A stretch of 16,027 nucleotides of DNA from Promethearchaeota archaeon (GCA_019894875.1 JAGXNR010000062.1:1-16027); one strand, 5' to 3'. Shown: positions 1 to 6,740, numbered from the stretch's first letter. Program-made: numbers and translations. Notes: generated from the letters alone by a model not told the origin.

Positions 1-88
1 TAACTAAGATAATGATTGAAGCTAAGAGGTGGGGAAATTTCATTTCATATCTCTGTTCTATGACCAAACATAACCTATTTTTACTCAC
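1..88 (-). CDS. possible N-terminus of a gene running off the left edge
   Basis: On the minus strand a GTG at 88-86 is preceded, four bases away, by GAGAGGTG (100-93 complement), a good match to the archaeal Shine-Dalgarno sequence. The frame then stays open for 29 codons to the window edge and begins MSKNRLCLVIEQ. The same frame is open back to about 230, so the open stretch is longer than expected in AT-rich DNA. I recognise no domain in so short a piece. If real, the gene is divergent from the kinase-like gene at 248 and shares its upstream region. It could equally be chance, because the same CACCTCT sequence forms an imperfect inverted repeat with AGAGGTG at 25-31. Confidence 0.3.
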   Translation of the reverse strand, partial: MSKNRLCLVIEQRYEMKFPHLLASIIILV

Positions 89-185
89 GCCACACCTCTC
101 AACATTTTCGAATATCCTAATTTTGCATTGTTCTGTCTTAAATAAACCAATATAAAAAAGTGTATGTAATTGATGAACATTTATT

Positions 186-196
186 AATATAAAAAT
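186..196 (+). promoter_or_regulatory. candidate TATA box for the kinase-like gene
   Basis: An AT-only stretch (TAATATAAAAA) lies about 55 bases before the ATG at 248, which would give a leader of roughly 30 bases. A second AT-rich candidate sits near 149-160. No strong Shine-Dalgarno sequence precedes the ATG. The call rests only on similarity to the archaeal TATA consensus. Confidence 0.3.
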
Positions 197-247
197 ACAA
201 TGATAAACTAAGCTTGAGAGAGATTGCATAATAGTAATTGATTATTT

Positions 248-1210
248 ATGAAAATAGATATTGAATTGTTAAAAGAATTTGAACAGACAATTGACACTAT
301 TCATCCAGAGACAGGAAAAATTCCGATAAAAATTCTTGGATTTGGTGAAATAAGTTTAGTTTTTGAAATCATTGGTGACCCCGAACAATTAGCTTATAAA
401 AGAATACCAATATTCAAGAATGAAAAGCAAGTTCGAAGGCACATTTGGGCCTACAATGAATATTGTAGAATTTTAGATAAGGAAGTGGGATTGATTCTTC
501 CTGAACACAAGGTTATATGGTTCTTAGACGATAAGGAACAAATTCAATTTTATAGTATTCAAGCTAAAATTGATCCGGAATCCGTTGGAAATAAAATTAT
601 TCATCATGTAAGTGACGATGAGATAGAAATCCTGGTCTTACTTGTTTTGAGAGAATTAAAGAAAGTATGGACATTAAATAAGGAAAAAGCAAATATAGAA
701 GTAGGATTAGATGGCCAAATTTCTAACTTTGTCCTAATGGATTATGACTCAAAGAGTTCTACTGTAAATGAAAATTCTAAATTATTGTATCTTGATACCA
801 GCACCCCTATGCTTCGAAAAAATGGAGTGGAAGCAATGGAAGCAGACTTATTCTTAAACAGCACACCTTCATTCTTAAGATTCTTAATAAAGGCATTTTT
901 CATTCAAGAAGTATTAGATCGTTATTATAACCTGAGATTGGTAATTATAGACTTACTTGCTAACTTTTTTAAAGAACAAATACCTAAAATCATCCCTCGA
1001 TTAATAAAAAGAGTAAATCAATTCTTAAATGAAGAAGCGAGTGAGTTTAAAATAGATCCAATTTCTTTCGTTGAAGTGCAAAAGTATTATAAAAGTGATA
1101 AAATGATATGGGTTATCTTTCAAAATGCTAGAAGAATTGATCGATACATCAAAACTAAACTACTCAAGAAAACATACGATTTTTATCTACCAGAAAAAAT
1201 TAAAAGATAA
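248..1210 (+). CDS. divergent protein-kinase-like / phosphotransferase-fold protein
   Basis: This 320-residue protein is not one I can name, but it shows the skeleton of a protein-kinase-like fold. A glycine-containing loop GFGEISLVF (31-39) is followed by a lysine in AYKRIPIF (K51) that suits the ATP-binding lysine. VGLDGQISNF (152-161) has D155 and N160 with the D-x4-N spacing of the catalytic loop, though the HRD histidine/arginine are absent. LLYLDTSTP (179-187) places D183 where the DFG metal-binding aspartate belongs. The C-terminal third is helical and basic, with no obvious membrane segment. The spacing of these motifs is what makes the case; overall similarity to any one kinase family is low. 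It could be an active small-molecule or protein kinase, or a pseudokinase. The gene stands alone on the plus strand and is followed by a T-run. Confidence 0.6.
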   Translation: MKIDIELLKEFEQTIDTIHPETGKIPIKILGFGEISLVFEIIGDPEQLAYKRIPIFKNEKQVRRHIWAYNEYCRILDKEVGLILPEHKVIWFLDDKEQIQFYSIQAKIDPESVGNKIIHHVSDDEIEILVLLVLRELKKVWTLNKEKANIEVGLDGQISNFVLMDYDSKSSTVNENSKLLYLDTSTPMLRKNGVEAMEADLFLNSTPSFLRFLIKAFFIQEVLDRYYNLRLVIIDLLANFFKEQIPKIIPRLIKRVNQFLNEEASEFKIDPISFVEVQKYYKSDKMIWVIFQNARRIDRYIKTKLLKKTYDFYLPEKIKR

Positions 1211-1223
1211 TGAAAAAGATGAA

Positions 1224-1231
1224 TTTTTTTT
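1224..1231 (+). terminator. T-run terminator after the kinase-like gene
   Basis: Eight consecutive T residues lie 14 bases past the stop codon. Archaeal RNA polymerase terminates at such T-rich tracts without needing a hairpin. No clear stem precedes it. Confidence 0.35.
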
Positions 1232-1314
1232 CTTCAGCTGATAAATTCTCCTAATTTTCTTTAGTAATTTGTGTGAAAAAGTAACACCGATATGAATGAA
1301 TAGCATTAACAAAC

Positions 1315-1467
1315 TTACGGTTCTTTACTTGTTGTAGCGAGCCATTGATCCCTACAATCCTCAGAACAGAAAACGTGCATACTTGTGGGCTCATTCATAT
1401 CAAATTCCTGTATTTTAGCTCCTCCTACAATTTCCTTCTTGCATTCTTGACATTTTACTTTAGCCAT
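1315..1467 (-). CDS. small zinc-ribbon (TRASH/MYM-like) protein, 50 aa
   Basis: A short minus-strand frame encodes 50 residues, from ATG at 1467-1465 to TAA at 1317-1315. It carries C6-x2-C9 near the N-terminus and FC34-x3-C38 later (CQEC and FCSEDC), the four-cysteine pattern of treble-clef TRASH/YHS/MYM-type zinc fingers, which often bind metals or act as small adaptors. GGTGA lies just upstream of the ATG, a good Shine-Dalgarno match, which supports this start. The cysteine spacing, the Lys/Glu-rich composition and the ribosome-binding site together make it a convincing gene despite its size. The plus-strand frame at 1345-1533 covers the same DNA but has no such features. Exact role unknown; it is divergent from the dehydrogenase gene at 1555. 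Confidence 0.75.
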   Translation of the reverse strand: MAKVKCQECKKEIVGGAKIQEFDMNEPTSMHVFCSEDCRDQWLATTSKEP

Positions 1468-1554
1468 CTTTCACCACTTAATCAACATTTTAATTATAAG
1501 ATAGAGTTCGTTTTAATAAATCTTGATAATTAGATAAAATGAAACTAAAGATTA

Positions 1555-2730
1555 ATGATCAAAAAATTCAAAAGCACAAAAATACTGGTTATGAATATGA
1601 CCTATAAACCTAAGGTATATCTCACCTCAAATGTTTTCTCAGCAATGGAGATCGGATCTAATGAAACAATTTCTGAACACATTCGAAATAATATTAAAAA
1701 TTTATGGCAGGAACTAAATCAAATTTCAGAATTAAAAGTATTCAACGGAAGGTTTCCCTCAGAAGATGAAATTAACAAAGATATTAAAGAATTTAAACCA
1801 GACATCATTGGATGTCATTTAAGTCATTCTCTAATTTCAGAATCTCTGAAAAATTCAAATATTTTTGCAGTTTCCACATCAACAGCCGGATATAACCACA
1901 TTCAGAGAACCCAAAAAGATGATATTCTAATAACTCATACACCCGGAGTTCTTCATGAAACCGTTGCAGATTATACTATCGCAATAATTATGGCCAACCT
2001 AAGGAACTTGGTTGATCTTCATAATTATATTTGGGAAAATCAATGGACCCCTGATGATAAATGGGATTTAGACAAAAATCTTTCCTCTGTAATCACTAGT
2101 AAAGTACTCGGTATCGTTGGATTGGGTGAAATTGGGAAGGAAATAATTAGGAGATTATATCCTTGGGGGATTAAAATTCTTTATTATGATATCAGACAAA
2201 TGAATGATTTCGAACAGAATTTCCCTTCCATTGAGTTTAAAGAGAAGTTAGAGGATATCTTCAGAGATTCAGACATTGTGAGTATACATGTTCCTTTAAA
2301 TAAACATACTGAAAAAATGATAAATCGGGACTTATTAAAACTCATGAAAAAAAATGCACTGATAGTAAATACCGCCAGAGGACCAGTTTTGGATCTAGAA
2401 TCCCTTCTTAATATGCTTGAAACAAACGAAATCCAAATAAATATTGCTTTTGATGTCTTTCCAATAGAGCCACTTGATAATAAAATCCTCAAGAGATTTA
2501 GGAAAATCAAACAACAGCGACCTGAAATTCGTATGATTCTGATTCCCCATAATGCCTCCGCTGATGCGGATACTAGGGGTAAGATGAATATACTCTTTTT
2601 ACAAGATATAATTAAAATAATAAAATCTTCATCATTAGAGGATTTGAATGATGTCTACATTATCCCGGAACATAAAAAACAACTATATGATAAGGAATGG
2701 AGAATTAATAACTACTGGGAGAAAAAATGA
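1555..2730 (+). CDS. D-isomer-specific 2-hydroxyacid dehydrogenase (NAD-dependent)
   Basis: This cytosolic oxidoreductase would interconvert a 2-keto acid and a D-2-hydroxy acid with NAD(P)H. The Rossmann motif GLGEIG is at 189-194, with an acidic D212 ending the next strand (YYDIR), which favours NAD. The catalytic triad of the family is intact: R275 in NTARGPVLD, E305 in DVFPIEP and H332 in PHNASAD. VSIHVPLNKHTE (242-253) is another family signature. At 391 residues it is longer than the usual 310-340, with extra length at both ends. The substrate (glyoxylate, phosphoglycerate, lactate or other) cannot be told. The start is uncertain: the first beta strand begins near residue 19, no ribosome-binding site precedes the ATG at 1555, and ATGs at 1591 and 1597 are alternatives. 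Its stop overlaps the thpR start (ATGA), so the two are co-translated. Confidence 0.88.
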   Translation: MIKKFKSTKILVMNMTYKPKVYLTSNVFSAMEIGSNETISEHIRNNIKNLWQELNQISELKVFNGRFPSEDEINKDIKEFKPDIIGCHLSHSLISESLKNSNIFAVSTSTAGYNHIQRTQKDDILITHTPGVLHETVADYTIAIIMANLRNLVDLHNYIWENQWTPDDKWDLDKNLSSVITSKVLGIVGLGEIGKEIIRRLYPWGIKILYYDIRQMNDFEQNFPSIEFKEKLEDIFRDSDIVSIHVPLNKHTEKMINRDLLKLMKKNALIVNTARGPVLDLESLLNMLETNEIQINIAFDVFPIEPLDNKILKRFRKIKQQRPEIRMILIPHNASADADTRGKMNILFLQDIIKIIKSSSLEDLNDVYIIPEHKKQLYDKEWRINNYWEKK

Positions 2731-3302
2731 TTAGATCCTTCATCGCTCTTGAATTAAAGGAAAAAGGTACTATTGAAAATATCAGCTCTTTCGCTACCAG
2801 GTTAAAAAAAAATCAGACCAACTTGAAATTAGTAAAACCTGAAAATTTACATATGACAGTTAAATTCTTGGGGAATATTTCTGAGTCATTAGCCCCAAAA
2901 ATATATGACATATTGAAGACAGAAATAAACGAAAAATTCTTCCAAGATAAAGAATTCAAATATTATTTAAAGGGTGTTGGTCAATTCAATAGGTTTTCAG
3001 TTATATGGGTAAAGCTTGTAGGAGATATTTCTTTTTTACAAACGATTAAAGATTCCATCGAAGATTTACTGAACACGAGATTAACAGTAGATCGCGATAA
3101 AAGAACGCAATTTAAACCACATCTGACCATTGGAAGATTAAGAAAAGAAAAAATTAATTATAAAACATTTGATATTTTTAAAAAACTTATTAATGAAAAC
3201 AAAAACAAAGAATTTGGGGACTTTAATATCAGTCAAATTAAGCTCAAAAAATCAGTGCTAACTTCTCAAGGCCCTCATTATTCTGACTTAGAATTTTTAT
3301 AG
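2727..3302 (+). CDS. thpR: RNA 2',3'-cyclic phosphodiesterase (LigT/ThpR family)
   Basis: A 191-residue 2H-phosphoesterase, the usual length for ThpR. Both signature tetrapeptides are present: H42-M-T-V and H132-L-T-I, the two catalytic His-x-Thr motifs that line the active-site cleft. The N-terminus (RSFIALEL) and the middle segment VGQFNRFSVIWVKL (84-97) are also typical. The family opens 2',3'-cyclic phosphates on RNA and was first noted for joining tRNA halves in vitro; its role in vivo is probably RNA end repair or tRNA processing. The start codon overlaps the stop of the preceding dehydrogenase, which suggests one transcript although no functional link between the two is obvious. Transcription probably ends at the T-run near 3455. 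Confidence 0.9.
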   Translation: MIRSFIALELKEKGTIENISSFATRLKKNQTNLKLVKPENLHMTVKFLGNISESLAPKIYDILKTEINEKFFQDKEFKYYLKGVGQFNRFSVIWVKLVGDISFLQTIKDSIEDLLNTRLTVDRDKRTQFKPHLTIGRLRKEKINYKTFDIFKKLINENKNKEFGDFNISQIKLKKSVLTSQGPHYSDLEFL

Positions 3303-3454
3303 CGAATACTAGGTTTCTTAAAGTTAAAGACCTTTTCTTAATCCAAAAATTTCAGTCTAAAACTAGTCTAAGACTTTGTGTAGACTTTCTAATAGAAAAT
3401 TACTTATAATATTGCAACCAAAAAATGAATAGGGAGAGAATCGGGCTGAAATCC

Positions 3455-3464
3455 TTTTTTTTTT
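3455..3464 (+). terminator. T10 terminator of the dehydrogenase-thpR operon
   Basis: Ten consecutive T residues lie 150 bases downstream of the thpR stop, enough for archaeal intrinsic termination. The intervening leader-like stretch is non-coding. A second T-tract at 3543-3550 may act as a backup. Confidence 0.4.
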
Positions 3465-3547
3465 ACAACTTACAACAATTATCTAGTATTGAAACTTATT
3501 AATCGAATCGAGATCAGGAGTTAAAATAAAGATTTTTATTTCTTTTT

Positions 3548-3557
3548 TTTATATTTA
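3548..3557 (+). promoter_or_regulatory. candidate TATA box for the HAD gene
   Basis: TTTATATTTA fits the archaeal TATA consensus and lies about 45 bases before the ATG at 3600, which would leave a leader of roughly 20 bases. The ATG has no Shine-Dalgarno sequence, consistent with a short or absent leader. Confidence 0.4.
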
Positions 3558-3599
3558 AAATAGTCGATTTAGAATATTAATGACATTTTTCTCAGTTCA

Positions 3600-4289
3600 A
3601 TGAATAATAAAAAACCTATTAAAGCAATTGTTTGGGATTTAGATGGAACTTTAATACACTTCAAAATTAACTCAATTAAAGCCCGTAAGTCTGCAATTAG
3701 TATTCTCGTGTCGCATGGAATAGATAAAAAAGAACTTTCGATTCAGAAAAGCATATTAGACAATATAAACATATCTAAAGAAATATTTCACCTAAACGGG
3801 TATAACACAAACCAAATAAGCAAAGTATTGCAAGAAGTCGATAATGAAATAAGCAAAATCGAGTATAATGCTGCACTTAATGCCACAGTGATAACTGGTA
3901 TCGAAGATGTCCTTATCTTTGCAAAAAAAAATAATCTTAAACAAGCAATTTTTACATTCAATAAGTATGTACATGCTAAATTGTCTCTTGAAAAAGTTAA
4001 CCTACTGAAATTTTTTGAAGTAATAATCGGAAGAGATAATGTTAGTAATCCTAAACCTCATCCAGATCATCTTCTAGTTATTTGTAGTAGGCTTGGGGTT
4101 AACCCAAATGAAATCTTAGTTGTTGGAGACAATTACAGAGATATTGAAGGTGCTATCAATGTTGGTGCTTATTCTATCGCGGTTCATACTAAGCTAGCAA
4201 TCGTCGAAACCCTTCAAAAAGCCGATGTAATTGTAAAAGAAAGTGAAATTCCTCAAAAATTAATAAAAGAAATTAAGAAACTTTTATAA
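3600..4289 (+). CDS. HAD-superfamily hydrolase (phosphoglycolate phosphatase-like)
   Basis: This 229-residue cytosolic phosphatase has all four HAD motifs: motif I DLDGT (13-17) with nucleophile D13 and acid/base D15, motif II T119 (FTF), motif III lysine K152 in NPKPHP, and motif IV GDNYRDIEGA with D177 and D181 for Mg2+. The region between motifs I and II (about 25-100) is a helical C1 cap, the architecture of phosphoglycolate phosphatase, beta-phosphoglucomutase and related enzymes. The K-P-x-P signature after motif III favours the phosphoglycolate phosphatase group, but HAD substrates cannot be read from motifs. The gene appears monocistronic, with its own TATA-like element and an AT-rich gap before the DUF211 gene. 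Confidence 0.85.
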   Translation: MNNKKPIKAIVWDLDGTLIHFKINSIKARKSAISILVSHGIDKKELSIQKSILDNINISKEIFHLNGYNTNQISKVLQEVDNEISKIEYNAALNATVITGIEDVLIFAKKNNLKQAIFTFNKYVHAKLSLEKVNLLKFFEVIIGRDNVSNPKPHPDHLLVICSRLGVNPNEILVVGDNYRDIEGAINVGAYSIAVHTKLAIVETLQKADVIVKESEIPQKLIKEIKKLL

Positions 4290-4301
4290 AGAAATAAAAA
4301 A

Positions 4302-4311
4302 AAATATAAAA
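4302..4311 (+). promoter_or_regulatory. candidate TATA box for the DUF211 gene
   Basis: AAATATAAAA lies just after the stop of the HAD gene and about 55 bases before the ATG at 4364, so the DUF211 gene may be transcribed separately. The region is A-rich throughout, so the assignment is weak. Confidence 0.3.
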
Positions 4312-4363
4312 TAACCATTTAAACTATTAATATTCAATTAATCTTAAAAATTAAATAAAAACC

Positions 4364-4615
4364 ATGAGAATAGAATATTTTTTGGATGTCCTTAAACCTC
4401 ATTCTCCTTCAATTGATTATGTAGCTGGAGCTCTGATGGATATTAAAGGAATTTCTAAAGTTAGTGTAAAGTTAGATGAATTAGATCAAAAAACAGCCTC
4501 CTTACATATTAATATTATAGGAAATGATGTTTCATTAGAAGAGATAACCGAAAAATTATCATCTTTAAACTGTGCCGTTCACAGTATTGACGAAGTGCTG
4601 TTTGAGAAAGAATAG
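4364..4615 (+). CDS. DUF211 family protein
   Basis: An 83-residue protein that matches the archaeal DUF211 family along its whole length. The N-terminal signature is MRIEYFLDVLKPHSPSI (1-17). The middle has GISKVSVKLDELDQKT, alternating strand and helix, and the C-terminus ends with the conserved HSIDEV segment (72-77). The family forms a small ferredoxin-like alpha/beta fold that assembles into oligomers; its function is not established to my knowledge. It is cytosolic, with no signal or membrane segment. The length is normal and all the expected conserved blocks are present. Neighbours give no functional hint. Confidence 0.85.
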   Translation: MRIEYFLDVLKPHSPSIDYVAGALMDIKGISKVSVKLDELDQKTASLHINIIGNDVSLEEITEKLSSLNCAVHSIDEVLFEKE

Positions 4616-4687
4616 GCATAGTATTAATATCACCATTTTATTTTCTTTTACTTATTTTAGGTTTCGAGTTAAAAAACAGTTTGAATA

Positions 4688-5128
4688 ATGATTAATTTTT
4701 GTTATTATGATTCAACCGAAAAAATAAAAATTAGTTGTTCTCTTTCTTTATCTAGAGAATATTTTTTTTATATTATGGAAGATCCAACTATTGTTAAGAT
4801 CCTTCAAGAAAACGGAGAAATTAATGACGAATTAGATTACGCCATAATGAACTACTTAATCCAAAACAGAGGGCCAGGACTTACTGCTTGTCAGCCTACT
4901 TTAATCGAACTTGAAGGGGGGAAAAAAGCAATTAAAATGGACTTAGATAATACATTTGTAGATAATAACAATCAATTGATGGGCTTAGGTATTGTTGGGA
5001 AGATATATATTGACTATGAAACTCTTCAAGTCATTTTTTGCACCCCCTTAGAAGAGTTAGAAAGTAATATCAAAAAATTAAAAGATGCAGGAATTGAGCC
5101 TCAAAATCGACCCAAAGGGAAGTACTAA
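4688..5128 (+). CDS. uncharacterised protein, 146 aa (start uncertain)
   Basis: I do not recognise this family. The protein-like part runs from M30 (ATG at 4775): an acidic helical segment, then CQPTLIELEGGKKAIKM and a strand-rich stretch with GLGIVGKIYIDYETLQVIF, ending in a helix and the basic tail NRPKGKY. Residues 1-29 are Cys/Ser/Phe/Tyr-rich and unlike the rest, so translation may really begin at 4775. Neither ATG has a Shine-Dalgarno sequence. The alternating strand-helix pattern and regular composition say this is a real soluble protein. It lies between the DUF211 and DUF2299-like genes, with promoter-sized gaps on both sides. Confidence 0.7.
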   Translation: MINFCYYDSTEKIKISCSLSLSREYFFYIMEDPTIVKILQENGEINDELDYAIMNYLIQNRGPGLTACQPTLIELEGGKKAIKMDLDNTFVDNNNQLMGLGIVGKIYIDYETLQVIFCTPLEELESNIKKLKDAGIEPQNRPKGKY

Positions 5129-5151
5129 AAAACTAAAAATTCCTCATAAAA

Positions 5152-5160
5152 AATTATATT
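5152..5160 (+). promoter_or_regulatory. candidate TATA box for the DUF2299-like gene
   Basis: AATTATATT lies about 37 bases before the ATG at 5193, the distance expected for a transcript with almost no leader. No Shine-Dalgarno sequence precedes that ATG. Confidence 0.35.
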
Positions 5161-5192
5161 AGGTAGTTCATTCTTTATTTTACCGAGTAACT

Positions 5193-5741
5193 ATGTCTGA
5201 GAAAGAAAGTAAAATAAAGCATCTAATTCAAGAATACTTATTAGATGAGGGATTATTAAGAGAAAAAATTTCTGATTCTAAACTTGATTTTGGATTTCAA
5301 TTTATTTTTCCACCAGGGAATGATCCCATGGGACGACCGATTGGCAGGAGAATGGTGGTTATTAAACCAAAAAATAAAAATCTAATCATAATATCACTTG
5401 GAACTCAAATTTCAAAACCACATGTAGACACTTTAAATTCACTAAAAGAGGATAGAAAAATGCAATTTTTCTGGGATCTTAGAAAATTCTTTCTTGTAAG
5501 GGATTTATTCTATAGAATTGACATTAATAATTACAGATATGAAATTAGTGACCAAATATTCCTTAAAAATAATGGAAATGTTTCTAAAAATTCATTTTTC
5601 AAGTCAATAAGACGTGTATTTGATAGTGCTGCGTATAGTAATATATTATTAGGAGAATATTGCTCAGGTAAAATAAAACCAGAAGATTTTACGAAGGGTA
5701 AAGATTTTGCCGGAGGGGCTGATTTCTCTTTATATTCTTAA
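5193..5741 (+). CDS. DUF2299-like protein
   Basis: This 182-residue soluble protein resembles the archaeal DUF2299 family. It opens with a helix ending in LLDEGLLREKISD, followed by a strand FGFQFIFPPGN (33-43) and another in RRMVVIKPKNKNLIIISLG (52-70). That alternation of strands and the P-P-G and KPK elements recall the family. The second half has helices around FFWDLRKFFLVRDLF (92-106) and an unremarkable C-terminus containing GGADFS. The family has no assigned function that I know of; a chaperone-like or ligand-binding alpha/beta fold is possible. The family call is from memory of its pattern and is moderately sure; that the gene is real is not in doubt. Confidence 0.6.
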   Translation: MSEKESKIKHLIQEYLLDEGLLREKISDSKLDFGFQFIFPPGNDPMGRPIGRRMVVIKPKNKNLIIISLGTQISKPHVDTLNSLKEDRKMQFFWDLRKFFLVRDLFYRIDINNYRYEISDQIFLKNNGNVSKNSFFKSIRRVFDSAAYSNILLGEYCSGKIKPEDFTKGKDFAGGADFSLYS

Positions 5742-5812
5742 TTTGCAAAAAATATTTATGGTGAAATCAAATTTTTAAAGATTGGTTACAAGCTTTAGGG
5801 AAATTAGATTAT

Positions 5813-6289
5813 GTGCAAGGGAAGGCAAGACCTAATGTGGATTGCATATTATGTGCGGTAAGGGATAATGATGTTCGTGTTGAGATTCTAAAGGTTTATG
5901 AAGATGATATCTGTTTTATCATATTAAATTTGTATCCTTATAATCCTGCGCATTTAATGATTGTAACTCAAAGGCATTTAACCAAATTTCTTGACCTTAC
6001 CAAGGAAGAAATTATTCACATCAATCGAGCAATTCAAGGAATTCAGTTGCTTTTAAACGATTTATATAATCCTAAAGGATATAATATTGGATTAAACCAG
6101 GGAAGAGATGCCGGCGGTAGTATTGAACATTTACATTTTCATTTAATTCCTAGATATGGATCTGAACTAGGATTTATTGATATAGTTGGAAAAACTCGTG
6201 TACTTCCTGAAGGTTTAAAGGCTGTAAAGAAGAAACTTGAGAAAAACATAAATAACTACTTAAATAAAGATTTCTTTAAAAATTTCTAA
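5813..6289 (+). CDS. HIT-family (histidine triad) nucleotide-binding hydrolase, 5' end apparently frameshifted
   Basis: The histidine triad is at 106-110 (H-L-H-F-H-L), the nucleophile loop of HIT nucleotide hydrolases and transferases (Ap4A/AMP-lysine type). C11-x2-C14 near the N-terminus probably joins a downstream His as a zinc site, as in many HIT proteins. The only usable in-frame start is GTG at 5813, with no ribosome-binding site. However, the frame stays open 16 codons upstream and reads FKDWLQALGKLDYV, which looks like real protein. An ATG at 5758 (MVKSNF) would join it exactly if the five-T run at 5772-5776 had four Ts. So either the true start is ATG 5758 with a one-base insertion or assembly error, or the protein is shortened. 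Convergent with the histone gene. Confidence 0.85.
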   Translation: MQGKARPNVDCILCAVRDNDVRVEILKVYEDDICFIILNLYPYNPAHLMIVTQRHLTKFLDLTKEEIIHINRAIQGIQLLLNDLYNPKGYNIGLNQGRDAGGSIEHLHFHLIPRYGSELGFIDIVGKTRVLPEGLKAVKKKLEKNINNYLNKDFFKNF

Positions 6290-6306
6290 ACGATATTTCT
6301 AGCAAT

Positions 6307-6323
6307 AAAAAAAGAAAAAAAAA
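6307..6323 (-). terminator. T-rich terminator of the histone gene
   Basis: Read on the minus strand this is nine T, one C, then seven T, starting about 30 bases past the histone stop codon. Such long T-tracts are the archaeal intrinsic termination signal. The plus-strand HIT gene ends just beside it. Confidence 0.5.
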
Positions 6324-6353
6324 TTAACATTTAATACTAAAATCTAAAGTTAT

Positions 6354-6602
6354 TTAGCGAGTTGCGGCGCGAATGTCTGCTGCAGTTACTCTCTTGCGCT
6401 TATCCGCTTTGCAGACTTTTATAGCATCTTTTGTCGCTGTTGCAGCACTACCTTCCAGATATCCAATTAATTTGTCAAGTGCTTCTGCAGCTACTAAATC
6501 TGCTCCTTCTTTCTTCATTAAACGCCTGATTGGTGCTTTAGCTATATATCCTGCTTCAGACTTCTTAGCAGGAGCTTTCGCAGGAGCTTTCTTTTTTGCC
6601 AT
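6354..6602 (-). CDS. archaeal histone with a lysine/alanine-rich N-terminal tail
   Basis: An 82-residue DNA-packaging protein. Residues from about 19 to 82 form a single histone fold: IAKAPIRRLMKKEGA (helix 1 and the DNA-contacting arginines), a long central helix around LVAAEALDKLIGYLEG, and RKRVTAADIRAATR, the paired-loop and helix 3 signature. Before it lies a flexible tail of about 17 residues with repeated P-A-K units (APAKAPAKKSEA), lysine-rich and absent from the classic HMf-type histones of 66-69 residues. The protein stops right after helix 3. GGAGG stands nine bases before the ATG, a strong ribosome-binding site. It is convergent with the HIT gene and has a well-formed TATA box and T-rich terminator, as expected for a highly expressed gene. 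Confidence 0.93.
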   Translation of the reverse strand: MAKKKAPAKAPAKKSEAGYIAKAPIRRLMKKEGADLVAAEALDKLIGYLEGSAATATKDAIKVCKADKRKRVTAADIRAATR

Positions 6603-6672
6603 TTTTATTCCTCCAACTTTTTAATATAGGATTGTTATTTAGATGTTAATTAAGTATTACTACACATTTCTA

Positions 6673-6682
6673 TTATATAAAT
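6673..6682 (-). promoter_or_regulatory. TATA box of the histone gene
   Basis: On the minus strand this reads ATTTATATAA, containing the textbook archaeal TATA sequence TTTATATA. It lies about 75 bases before the ATG, giving a leader of roughly 45 bases that includes the GGAGG ribosome-binding site. The palindrome GATTCGAATC lies immediately upstream, at the BRE position. Confidence 0.55.
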
Positions 6683-6687
6683 GTTAT

Positions 6688-6740
6688 GATTCGAATCAAT
6701 AAATTTAGATGATCTTTTAATTCGAATCCTTAAATTCGAA
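6688..6740. repeat. three TTCGAA palindromes upstream of the histone gene
   Basis: GATTCGAATC (6688-6697) is a perfect ten-base palindrome. ATTCGAAT recurs at 6720-6727 and TTCGAA at 6735-6740. Centres are 31 and 14 bases apart. The first touches the upstream side of the histone TATA box, the place for an operator or activator site. CG-containing sites are rare in this AT-rich gap, so three in 53 bases is unlikely to be chance. The binding protein is unknown. Confidence 0.5.

Larger units (their letters stand above)
3303..3599. other. 297-base non-coding gap
   Basis: I see no convincing gene on either strand; the longest plausible frame is about 25 codons. Near 3356-3389 the sequence AGTCTA / TAGACT recurs in both orientations and could form short hairpins. 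A ten-T run at 3455-3464 and a second T-rich stretch at 3543-3550 look like terminators, and the last 50 bases probably hold the promoter of the HAD gene. Confidence 0.5.

Noticed and set aside
1345..1533. Plus-strand ORF of 62 codons
   Set aside because: Shadow of the minus-strand zinc-ribbon gene; no ribosome-binding site, and the translation is hydrophobic without a recognisable pattern.
2184..2510. Minus-strand ORF inside the dehydrogenase gene
   Set aside because: Antisense shadow of a gene with intact catalytic motifs.
3425..3502. Short ORF of about 25 codons in the thpR-HAD gap
   Set aside because: It runs through the ten-T tract giving FFFY, with no Shine-Dalgarno sequence or protein-like composition.
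3792..3974. Minus-strand ORF of 60 codons inside the HAD gene
   Set aside because: Shadow of a well-supported plus-strand gene.
6373..6624. Plus-strand ORF of 83 codons antisense to the histone
   Set aside because: Mirror of the Lys/Ala-rich histone codons; its Ala/Phe/Ser composition is a reading artefact.
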